A DNA stretch of 64,000 nucleotides from Novilysobacter_A longmucuonensis. Its GTDB lineage: Bacteria; Pseudomonadota; Gammaproteobacteria; Xanthomonadales; Xanthomonadaceae. Positions 26,926 to 36,051 of the stretch are shown piece after piece (position 1 is the first letter of the stretch; each line of letters starts with the position of its first letter). Under the pieces are notes generated by a model. That model saw nothing but the letters and a program-made list of their open reading frames with translations. It searched no databases and had not been told where the DNA came from. The stretch covers positions 62,001 to 126,000 of the forward strand of contig NZ_JBJMAW010000002.1 in assembly GCF_046600735.1 (NCBI RefSeq), read 5' to 3'. Position numbers and translations under genes: made by a program.

Positions 26926-27664
26926 GTTTCAGGCTCCGCAGCTTGTCCTGCAGCGCACGCAGGCGCGGATCGACCGGCTCGCGCGTGGGGGCGACCGTCG
27001 GCACGAGTGACAGGCTGATGTTTTCGCTGCCGCCAGCGTCCGTGATCGACACCGGCCTGCGCATCGGCGGTGCACCCGGGGCCAGGTGCGGATGCCAGAC
27101 CTGCAGCGAATACTCGCCCGGCGGCGCCTGCAGTCGCACGGTGCCCGAAGCATCGGTGATGGCCGAATACGGAGTGTCGAGCACCACGATGTAGCCGAGC
27201 ATCCAGTCGTGGATATTGCAGCCCAGCGTCACCACGCCGGGAGACTCGAAGTGCACCGGATCGCTCGGCTCGCCGCTGTACAGCGGCAACTCGAAGCGCT
27301 TGGCCGGCGAGAACGAATAGACGTGGTGATGGATGCCGTCGCTGTTGGGGAACATCACCGGGCTGCCGGTCTGCACGGTCATCAAGCGGGGCACGAATTC
27401 GCTGCCGCGCTGGTCCATCTGCGCGGCCCGCGGTTGCAGCGCGGCCCGCGCACCGGCCGAGTGGAGGCTGACCACGGCTTCGGCCACGCCGCCCCGGCCA
27501 TCGTCGACATGCACGTCAAGAGAGGACGCGAAAACGCTGCCGCATCCGAGCGTCACGGCCAGGACTGCGCCAATGACAGCGGCCCCGACGAGGCCTGCGC
27601 CCAGGCTTGAACGCCTTCGGTGATGCGACGACACCGTATCTGCTGAGGCCTGGCTGTTCGACAT
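26915..27664 (-). CDS. Cupredoxin-like (methylamine-utilization type) secreted protein
   Basis: A 249-residue secreted protein with an N-terminal hydrophobic segment (about residues 22-47). The mature domain looks like a plastocyanin-type copper site: histidines in SDGIHHHVYSF and the C-x2-H-x3-M motif GCNIHDWM. A carboxypeptidase-regulatory-like beta segment follows (ASGTVRLQAPPGEYSLQVWH). Databases often name this family 'methylamine utilization protein', but no methylamine genes are nearby. The ATG at MSNSQASADT has an AGGGGA site 6-8 nt upstream and is preferred to the long N-terminal extension. First gene of the cassette with GGDEF-EAL, DUF3034 and truncated hemoglobin. Confidence 0.82.
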   Translation of the reverse strand: MSNSQASADTVSSHHRRRSSLGAGLVGAAVIGAVLAVTLGCGSVFASSLDVHVDDGRGGVAEAVVSLHSAGARAALQPRAAQMDQRGSEFVPRLMTVQTGSPVMFPNSDGIHHHVYSFSPAKRFELPLYSGEPSDPVHFESPGVVTLGCNIHDWMLGYIVVLDTPYSAITDASGTVRLQAPPGEYSLQVWHPHLAPGAPPMRRPVSITDAGGSENISLSLVPTVAPTREPVDPRLRALQDKLRSLKRER

Positions 27665-27891
27665 CGTGATCCCCTTTCGGCGCGGGCAGCCCCTGCACGC
27701 CCGGCCTTCCGCTAGCATGCCTGCAACCGCGGGCCTGCGGCTAGTGACGCCGGCCGCACCATGGCGGCTGCAAACCCGTGCCGACACGGACTGAATACGG
27801 CCCCGCAAGGCCATTCGGATGCGGGGGCGCCCCCTTGAGGCTCACCGACCCCATGCCACGACCCGACCGGATCCAGCCCAACAGGACAGCG

Positions 27892-28413
27892 ATGCCGGCA
27901 CTGCAGGGCTTCGCGCCGGTCGCCCGGCCCGATGCGCGGGTCCTGATCCTCGGCAGCATGCCCGGTGCCGCCTCGCTGCAGGCCCACCGCTACTACGCGC
28001 ACCCGCAGAACCGGTTCTGGCCGATCATGGGCGAACTGGTCGGCGCCGGACCCGCCCTGCCCTACGAGCAACGTTGCCGGCAGCTCAGCGCCGCCGGCGT
28101 CGCGGTGTGGGATGTGCTGGCGCGCTGCGAGCGCGAAGGCAGCCTCGATTCGGCGATCCGCGACGACACCGCGCAGGCCAACGACTTCCGCACGTTCTTC
28201 GCCCGACACCCGGCGATCGGCACGGTGCTGTTCAACGGCGCCAAGGCCGAAAGCAGCTTCCGCCGCCTGGTGCTGCCGCAATTGCAGATGCTGCCGCTGC
28301 GCTACCTGCGGCTGCCGTCGACCAGCCCGGCCAATGCCTCGCAGCGCCAGGGCGACAAGCTCGCGGCGTGGCGCGAAGGGCTGGGTGCAGCCGGGATAGC
28401 TGTATGCGAATGA
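27892..28413 (+). CDS. DNA-deoxyinosine glycosylase (uracil-DNA glycosylase-like)
   Basis: Base-excision repair enzyme of the UDG superfamily, in the branch annotated as hypoxanthine/deoxyinosine glycosylase. Motifs: LILGSMPGAASL (active-site loop), YYAHPQNRFWPIMGEL, and the late motif LPSTSPANAS. Start chosen at MPALQGFAPVARPDARV because AGGA lies 6 nt upstream and it matches the family start; an ATG 39 nt upstream is possible. It is transcribed divergently from the cupredoxin cassette. Substrate preference cannot be settled from sequence. Confidence 0.88.
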   Translation: MPALQGFAPVARPDARVLILGSMPGAASLQAHRYYAHPQNRFWPIMGELVGAGPALPYEQRCRQLSAAGVAVWDVLARCEREGSLDSAIRDDTAQANDFRTFFARHPAIGTVLFNGAKAESSFRRLVLPQLQMLPLRYLRLPSTSPANASQRQGDKLAAWREGLGAAGIAVCE

Positions 28414-28434
28414 CCACGGCGCATTCCTGCTCCC

Positions 28435-28630
28435 GTAGGAGTGGCTTCAGCCGCGAACAGGTGATGGTCTGAATACTTTTTGACGCGGATCAGAGCTAAA
28501 AAGAGCGGATAAAGACATAAGAGCTTCTGTGCATAAAGGCGCCCTTTGCATCGATCCGCATTTTTTTGCTTTGATCCGTGTCGAATGCTCTTGCCGCAAT
28601 CAAGAGCTCGCCGCTGATGCCGCTCCTACG
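28435..28630. repeat. REP half plus AT-rich TTTTGACGCGGATC element
   Basis: A GTAGGAGTGGCTTCAGCCGC half (28435) is followed by an A+T-rich element (28477-28585) whose ends are inverted: CTTTTTGACGCGGATCAGAG and GCTTTGATCCGTGTCGAA. A degenerate inverted REP half ends the block (28601-28630). It looks as if the AT-rich element sits within an older REP pair. No gene is visible in the 250-bp spacer. Confidence 0.7.
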
Positions 28631-28641
28631 AACGCACGAAA

Positions 28642-28669
28642 GGCAGCCGCCGCCGGAGGCGGCGCCTAC
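28642..28669. repeat. GTAGGCGCCGCC palindrome abutting the oxygenase gene
   Basis: On the minus strand the element reads GTAGGCGCCGCCTCCGGCGG. The TAG of its head is the stop codon of the adjacent IPNS-like gene. Confidence 0.65.
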
Positions 28670-29622
28670 GCCAGCTTGATCTCACGCAGGCGCTCGTCCA
28701 GGTAGGCCTGCGCGGTGATCGGCTCCGGATAGCGGCTGGGGTTGTCCGGCGTGACCGTCGAGGGCAGCACGTCGATCAGGAAGTCGGGGTTGGGGTGCAG
28801 GAAGAACGGGGTCGAATACCGCGGCTGGCGGGCGCGCTCGCCGGGCGGGTTGACCACGCGATGGGTGGTCGATGGATAGACGTGGTTGGTCAGGCGCTGC
28901 AGCATGTCGCCGATGTTGACCACGATGGTGTCGGCCTGCGCGGTGAACGGCACCCAGTCGCCCTTGCGCGACCTGACCTCCAGGCCCTCGGCGCTGGCGC
29001 CGACCAGCAGGGTGATCAGGTTGATGTCCTCGTGGGCGCCGGCGCGCTCGTTGGGGATGCTGTCGCTGGTAATCGGCGGATAATGGATCGGCCGCAGGAT
29101 CGAGTTGCCCGAGTCGGTCTTGTCAGCGAAGTAGTCCTCCGCCAGGCCGATATGTAGCGCCAGCGCGCTGAGCACGCGGGAGCCGAGCGCATCGAGCGCC
29201 TGGTACAGCCCGTAGGCCTGTTCACGAAAGTCGGGCACCTCGGTCGGCCACAGGTTCGGCGGCATCACGTCGGCGTACCTGGAGTCGCGCGGGATCTCGC
29301 GGCCGACATGCCAGAACTCCTTGAGGTCGAAATGCTGCGCGCCCTTGGCGGTCTCCACGCCGAACGGGGTGTAGCCGCGCGCACCGCCGCCGCCGGGCAC
29401 GTGGTACTGACGTTTGACCTCGTCGGGCAACGCGAAGAACCGGGCGAACACCTCGTAGGACGCGGCGATCTGCGCGGATGCGATGCCGTGGCCGCGGATG
29501 CCGGCAAAGCCCCATTCGCGATAGGCCTGACCGAGTTCCGCGACGAAGGCCGCGCGGTCGGAGGGGCTGGCCGGATCGATCAGGCGGCGGATGTCGAGGG
29601 TGGGAATCGGGCTGGAGGGCAT
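28666..29622 (-). CDS. Isopenicillin N synthase-like 2OG-Fe(II) oxygenase
   Basis: Non-heme iron, 2-oxoglutarate-dependent oxygenase of the IPNS/plant dioxygenase type, 318 residues. The iron-binding triad is visible as H-x-D in HEDINLITLL and the distal histidine in STTHRVVNP; the 2OG-binding arginine and serine occur in RQPRYSTPFF. The N-terminal DIOX_N-like part includes FAGIRGHGI. Start at MPSSPIPTLDIRRLID, where relatives begin. No biosynthetic cluster surrounds it, so it is probably a stand-alone oxygenase of unknown substrate. The stop codon is the TAG of a repeat head. Confidence 0.88.
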   Translation of the reverse strand: MPSSPIPTLDIRRLIDPASPSDRAAFVAELGQAYREWGFAGIRGHGIASAQIAASYEVFARFFALPDEVKRQYHVPGGGGARGYTPFGVETAKGAQHFDLKEFWHVGREIPRDSRYADVMPPNLWPTEVPDFREQAYGLYQALDALGSRVLSALALHIGLAEDYFADKTDSGNSILRPIHYPPITSDSIPNERAGAHEDINLITLLVGASAEGLEVRSRKGDWVPFTAQADTIVVNIGDMLQRLTNHVYPSTTHRVVNPPGERARQPRYSTPFFLHPNPDFLIDVLPSTVTPDNPSRYPEPITAQAYLDERLREIKLA

Positions 29623-29673
29623 GGTGGGCTCGGGGTTGGTCAGCGAAGTTTGCTCCTCCGCCGCACACATTGG

Positions 29674-29767
29674 GTAGAGCGGAGCTTGCTCCGCTGCGAT
29701 GTGCCGCGCCAGCTCGGCAGGTCCAACTTGCACCGAATGTTGCGCAGCCGAGCAAGCTCGGCTTTAC
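29674..29767. repeat. GTAGAGC(C)GAGC palindrome pair next to glmM
   Basis: Two palindromic cores, GGAGCTTGCTCC and CCGAGCAAGCTCGG, lie about 60 bp apart with outward GTAG/TTTAC ends. The same family (GAGCTTGCTC core) recurs at 51550-51632 and 61468-61500. Confidence 0.7.
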
Positions 29768-29769
29768 GG

Positions 29770-31131
29770 CTACTGCGCTGCCACGCGCACGGCGCCGGCG
29801 AGCTGCGCCAGGATCGACTGCATCAGGTCGGCCTCGTCGGCTTCCACGGTGACGCGCACCACCGGCTCGGTGCCCGACGGGCGCAGGAAGGCGCGGCCGC
29901 GCCCCTGCACCGCCATCTGCGCATCGGCCAGCGCGGCCTGCACCGCCGGCGCCTCCACCGGCCTGGCGCCGCCCGCCGCGTAGCGCACGTTGACCGTCTG
30001 CTGCGGGACCTTGCTCAAGCCGGCCAGCGCGTCGTGCAGGCTGATGCGCCGGCGATGCAGCACTTCCAGCACCTGCAGTGCGCTGACGATGCCGTCGCCG
30101 GTGCTGGCGCGGTCCAAACACAGCAGGTGGCCTGAGGTCTCACCGCCGAGCACCGCCTGGTTGGCGATCAGCTGCTGGTGCACGTAACGGTCGCCGACCT
30201 TGGCGCGGATGAAGCCGATACCGCGCTCGCCGAACGCGCGTTCCAGTCCGAAGTTGGTCATCTGGGTGCCGACCACCGGGCCGCGCAGTCGTCCGCTTTG
30301 CTGCCAGTCGGTGGCCAGCACGTACAGCAGGTCGTCGCCGTCGCGGACCACGCCGTCGGCATCGACGAACAGCACCCGGTCGCCGTCGCCGTCGAAGGCG
30401 ATGCCGAGGTCGGCGCCGGTCGCGCGCACATGCGCGGCAACGGCTTCCGGGTGGGTCGAGCCGACCCCATCGTTAATGTTGACGCCATTGGGATCGACGC
30501 CGATCGCATCGACGCGGGCGCCAAGTTCACGCAGCACCAGCGGTCCGAGCTCGTAGGTCGCCCCGTTGGCGCAGTCCATGGCGATGCGCATGCCGCCCAG
30601 GTCGAAGCCCCGCGAAACCGAGCCCTTGCATGCCTCGATATAGCGGCCCAGCGCATCGCGGGTGCGCACCGCCTTGCCCAGTTCCTCGGAGGACACGGTG
30701 CGGAACGGCTGGTCCAGCGCAGCCTCGATCGCCAGCTCGGTGGCGTCATCGAGCTTCTCGCCCTCGGCCGAAAAGAACTTGATGCCGTTGTCGTGGTGCG
30801 GATTGTGCGAGGCCGAAATGACGATGCCGCCGTCGGCCCGCATCGAGTGCGTCAGGTGCGCGACGGCCGGGGTCGGCATCGGCCCCATCAGCTGCACGTC
30901 GACGCCTGCCGCGACCAGCCCGGCCTCGAGCGCGGCCTCGAACATGTAGTTCGAGATGCGCGTGTCCTTGCCGATGATCACCACCGGCTTGCGCCAGTCA
31001 CGCCGGCCATCAAAGGAGGCCTTCAGCGCGAACCCGTAGGCATTGCCCAGGCGCAGCACGAAATCGGCCGAGATCGCGCCTTCGCCTACCCGGCCGCGAA
31101 TGCCGTCGGTACCGAAATGTTTGCGACTCAT
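29770..31131 (-). CDS. glmM: Phosphoglucosamine mutase
   Basis: Converts glucosamine 6-phosphate to glucosamine 1-phosphate for UDP-GlcNAc, peptidoglycan and LPS synthesis. Start at MSRKHFGTDGIRGRVGEG, the family N-terminus. The phosphorylated serine lies in ISASHNPHHDNGIKFF, the metal loop is FDGDGDRVLF, the sugar loop GGETSGHLL, and the phosphate site RPSGTEPVVRV near the end. At 453 residues the length is normal. The gene is on its own here, with repeat-filled spacers on both sides. Confidence 0.97.
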   Translation of the reverse strand: MSRKHFGTDGIRGRVGEGAISADFVLRLGNAYGFALKASFDGRRDWRKPVVIIGKDTRISNYMFEAALEAGLVAAGVDVQLMGPMPTPAVAHLTHSMRADGGIVISASHNPHHDNGIKFFSAEGEKLDDATELAIEAALDQPFRTVSSEELGKAVRTRDALGRYIEACKGSVSRGFDLGGMRIAMDCANGATYELGPLVLRELGARVDAIGVDPNGVNINDGVGSTHPEAVAAHVRATGADLGIAFDGDGDRVLFVDADGVVRDGDDLLYVLATDWQQSGRLRGPVVGTQMTNFGLERAFGERGIGFIRAKVGDRYVHQQLIANQAVLGGETSGHLLCLDRASTGDGIVSALQVLEVLHRRRISLHDALAGLSKVPQQTVNVRYAAGGARPVEAPAVQAALADAQMAVQGRGRAFLRPSGTEPVVRVTVEADEADLMQSILAQLAGAVRVAAQ

Positions 31132-31143
31132 GCGGTGTTCCTC

Positions 31144-31252
31144 GGGACCGGGGACAGGGGACAGGGGACCCGGCAAAAGGCAACTTCGCAGTGTCTGGCA
31201 ACCCTTGCAGATCGGCGGGATCTGCCGGGTCCCGGGTCCCAGGTCCCGGGTC
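31144..31252. repeat. GGGACMG heptamer arms in the glmM-accD spacer
   Basis: Left arm: GGGACCG, GGGACAG, GGGACAG, GGGACCC (31144-31171). Right arm: CCGGGTC, CCGGGTC, CCAGGTC, CCGGGTC (31225-31252). The arms are partly complementary. No gene lies in the spacer. Confidence 0.8.
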
Positions 31253-31264
31253 CCGGCACCAAGG

Positions 31265-32170
<906 letters not shown>

Positions 32171-32194
32171 GCGTTCGGTGTTTCCCGGTAGGGG

Positions 32195-32275
32195 GGGGTT
32201 TCAACCCGCCTTGAGCATTCGGATGGCGGGTTGCGACTCGCCTTGAGCCTTCGAACGGCGGGTTAATACCCGCCC
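32195..32275. other. Hairpin-rich trpA-accD spacer
   Basis: Three segments carrying the nine-base string AACCCGCC or its complement GGCGGGTT alternate here, so mutually exclusive hairpins can form; the shortest is GGCGGGTT-AAT-ACCCGCC. There is no T-tract. It could be another repeat family or a leader of accD; function is not evident. Confidence 0.45.
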
Positions 32276-32305
32276 TGCGACCCTGCAGTTTAGCGCAGCG
32301 GCCGC

Positions 32306-33112
32306 TCAGTCCGCCGCGTCCAGCGCAGCGCGCAAGGGAGCGAGGAAACCGGTCGCGCGGTTGGCGGCGGTTTCGGCATCGGTAGCGCCCTCCAGCGCCG
32401 CCACCAGCGCACTGCCGACCACCACCCCGTCGGCCTCGCGCGCCATGGCCGCGGCGCTGGCGGCGTCGCGGATACCGAAGCCCGCCACCACCGGCACCGG
32501 GCTGCGCGCCCTGATCGCGTGCAGGCGGTCACTGGCGGCGCCGGTGTCGAGCCGGTCGGCGCCGGTGACGCCGGCAAAGCTGACGTAGTAGAGGTAGCCG
32601 GAGGCCTGCGCGCAGAGCTGACCGATGCGCTGATCCGAGGTGGTCGGCGCGGCGAGCAGGATCAGGGCGAGGCCGTGCGGGGTGAACGCGGTGCGGAACT
32701 CGGCCGCCTCCTCCGGCGGCAGGTCGACCAGCAGCACCCCGTCGACACCGGCCGCGACCGCCTCGGCGGCGAAGCGCTCAGCGCCGCGGATCTCGACCGG
32801 ATTGAGATAGCCCATCAGCACCACCGGCGTATCGGCATCGTTCTCGCGGAACCGGCGCACGCAGCCGAACACGTAATCCAGCCCTGCCCCGCGCGACAAG
32901 GCGCGCTCGGAACTGCGCTGGATCGTGGGGCCGTCGGCCATCGGGTCGGAGAACGGCACGCCCAGCTCGATCACGTCGGCCCCGGCCTCGGCCAGTGCGT
33001 GCATCACCGGCACGGTCGCCTCCAGCGAGGGGTCGCCTGCGGTGAAGAACGGCACCAGCGCCTTGCGGGCGCGGGTTTTGAGTTGGGCGAAACGGGTGTC
33101 GATGCGGTTCAT
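32306..33112 (-). CDS. trpA: Tryptophan synthase alpha chain
   Basis: Cleaves indole-3-glycerol phosphate to indole and glyceraldehyde 3-phosphate, passing indole to TrpB. Start at MNRIDTRFAQL, the family N-terminus. The catalytic glutamate and aspartate lie in DVIELGVPFSDPMADGP; the phosphate-binding region VVAGFGIRDAASA and GSALV follow. At 268 residues the length is normal. A 52-bp spacer with a small hairpin (TCTCCCTCCCCCTGAAGGGAGAGA type) precedes it from trpB. Confidence 0.97.
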   Translation of the reverse strand: MNRIDTRFAQLKTRARKALVPFFTAGDPSLEATVPVMHALAEAGADVIELGVPFSDPMADGPTIQRSSERALSRGAGLDYVFGCVRRFRENDADTPVVLMGYLNPVEIRGAERFAAEAVAAGVDGVLLVDLPPEEAAEFRTAFTPHGLALILLAAPTTSDQRIGQLCAQASGYLYYVSFAGVTGADRLDTGAASDRLHAIRARSPVPVVAGFGIRDAASAAAMAREADGVVVGSALVAALEGATDAETAANRATGFLAPLRAALDAAD

Positions 33113-33164
33113 GCGATAGAAATGGCCGATGGCGGATTTTCTCCCTCCCCCTGAAGGGAGAGAG

Positions 33165-34382
<1,218 letters not shown>

Positions 34383-34496
34383 CGGTACACGTATTCATGG
34401 AGGGAGCCCGGCCTGTGGGCCAGTGCTCCAGTTTAGGGGCAAAGCTGCCTGCCGCCTCGGACGCGGCGGCCACTCCAGCAACTCAGTCCAGCACGG

Positions 34497-35171
34497 TCAA
34501 TCCGGAACGTGGCAGTCGGCGCGCCGCACCTGTTCGACGAAGCGACGCATCTTGTCGCCGTCCTTCAGGCCCGGCGCGCTCTCGATGCCGCTGGACACGT
34601 CCACCCCCCACGGCAGCGTGCCGAGGATCGCCTCGAACACGTTTTCCGGTGACAGTCCGCCGGCCAGCACGTAAGGCTTCTGCACGCCCGCCGGAATCCG
34701 CGACCAGTCGAACGCCTTGCCGCTGCCGCCCGGCTCGCCCTGCGCGTGGCTGTCAAACAGGAAGCCGCCGGCCCCGGGATAGCGCGCCTGCAGGCTTGCC
34801 GGATGCTGCTGGGCGAAGTCGGTCGCGCCCTCGCGCGTCCGCATCGGAATGGCTTTCATGTAGGGCACCCCGAAGCCGCGGCAGAAGGCGTCGTCCTCGC
34901 TGCCGTGGAACTGCAGCAGGCTCGGCCGCACCTGGCGCACGACCTCGCGCACCTCCTCGGCCGGGTTGTCCATGAACAACGCGACCGCGTCCACCAGCGG
35001 CGCCAGCGCCTGGCGCATCGCGCGGGCTTCCTCGGCCGCGATCCGGCGCGGGCTTTTCTCCGCGAACACGAAGCCGATTGCGTCCGCGCCCAGCTCGCAG
35101 GCCAGGCGCACGTCGCCCGGCCGGGTGAAGCCGCAGAACTTGATGCGGGTACGGAAAAGAATCCGGTTCAT
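34497..35171 (-). CDS. trpF: Phosphoribosylanthranilate isomerase
   Basis: Third committed step enzyme of tryptophan synthesis (Amadori rearrangement). The general base cysteine lies in RIKFCGFTRPGDV near the N-terminus and the general acid aspartate in WGVDVSSGIES. LLQFHGSEDDAFC and PYVLAGGLSPENV are family segments. At 224 residues it is slightly longer than usual because of a short C-terminal tail. It lies only 10 bp after truA. Confidence 0.97.
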   Translation of the reverse strand: MNRILFRTRIKFCGFTRPGDVRLACELGADAIGFVFAEKSPRRIAAEEARAMRQALAPLVDAVALFMDNPAEEVREVVRQVRPSLLQFHGSEDDAFCRGFGVPYMKAIPMRTREGATDFAQQHPASLQARYPGAGGFLFDSHAQGEPGGSGKAFDWSRIPAGVQKPYVLAGGLSPENVFEAILGTLPWGVDVSSGIESAPGLKDGDKMRRFVEQVRRADCHVPD

Positions 35172-35181
35172 CGGCAGTGGC

Positions 35182-36048
35182 TCACAGGGTCACCTCGGCG
35201 GGCAGTCGCCACTGCGCAGGATAACGCGGCCCGACGAACACCAGGCCTGCGGAGGGCGCGGTCGGCCCGGCCAGCGAGCGGTCGCGGCCGGCCAGCAACT
35301 GGCCGATCCACGCATCGGGCCGCTCTCCGCACCCCACCAGCAGCAGGCTTCCGACAATATTGCGGACCATGTGATGGAGGAATGCATTGGCCTGCACGTC
35401 GATCTCGACCACTTCGTCGTCGCGGGTGACTCTGATGTGTTGCAGGTCACGACTCGCATGCGGGGCCTGGCAGTGCACGGTCCGGAACGCGGAGAAGTCG
35501 TGCGTGCCCACCAGCGCCTGGGCCGCCCGGTGCATCGCCGGGGCATCCAGCGGCCGGCGCTCCCAGCTCAGGTACTGCCGATGCAGGGCCGGCCGGACCA
35601 TGCGGTTGAGGATCCGGTAGCGGTAGCGCCGGGCGCGCGCCGAGAAGCGCGCATGGAAATCCTCAGCCACCGGCACGCACCAGCGCACGCAGACCGACGG
35701 CGGCAGCCGCGAGGTGGTACCGAGCACCCAGCCGCGTGGGTCGCGTGCGGCCGGGCCGTCGAAATGCACGACCTGGCCGGAGGCGTGCACGCCGGCATCG
35801 GTGCGCCCGGCGCAGACCACCGCGGTCGGAGCACCGGCGACGAAGGACAGCGCTTCTTCGAGCGCCGCCTGGACCGTGGGCTCGCGACGCACGATCCGGC
35901 CGGGGTCCGCAGGCTCCCCGGATGGGTCCGGATCCAGCTTGTTCAGCCGTTGCCAGCCGCAGAACCCGCCGCCGTCGTACTCGATCGCCATGGCATAGCG
36001 CTGCCTCGCGGGCGCCGCCGCGGCCGCGGGATCGTCCGGCTCCGCCAC
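35182..36048 (-). CDS. truA: tRNA pseudouridine(38-40) synthase TruA
   Basis: Modifies uridines 38-40 of many tRNAs. The catalytic aspartate lies in CAGRTDAGVHASGQVVHF; the N-terminal motif YDGGGFCGWQRL and the late motif FLHHMVRNIVGSLLLVG are clear. The 288-residue protein has an Ala-rich N-terminal extension and a short extra loop (KLDPDPSGEPADPGR). It begins 3 bp after the fimV stop, so it is probably co-transcribed with fimV and trpF. Confidence 0.97.
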   Translation of the reverse strand: MAEPDDPAAAAAPARQRYAMAIEYDGGGFCGWQRLNKLDPDPSGEPADPGRIVRREPTVQAALEEALSFVAGAPTAVVCAGRTDAGVHASGQVVHFDGPAARDPRGWVLGTTSRLPPSVCVRWCVPVAEDFHARFSARARRYRYRILNRMVRPALHRQYLSWERRPLDAPAMHRAAQALVGTHDFSAFRTVHCQAPHASRDLQHIRVTRDDEVVEIDVQANAFLHHMVRNIVGSLLLVGCGERPDAWIGQLLAGRDRSLAGPTAPSAGLVFVGPRYPAQWRLPAEVTL

Positions 36049-36051
36049 GAC

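Noticed and set aside
26915..27814. Methylamine utilisation as the role of the cupredoxin-like protein
   Set aside because: The common database name is not supported by context: no mau or related genes are nearby, and the partners are signalling and globin genes.
28666..29622. Beta-lactam biosynthesis gene cluster around the IPNS-like oxygenase
   Set aside because: No peptide synthetase, epimerase or transporter genes adjoin it; neighbours are a DNA glycosylase and glmM, and the family includes many stand-alone oxygenases.
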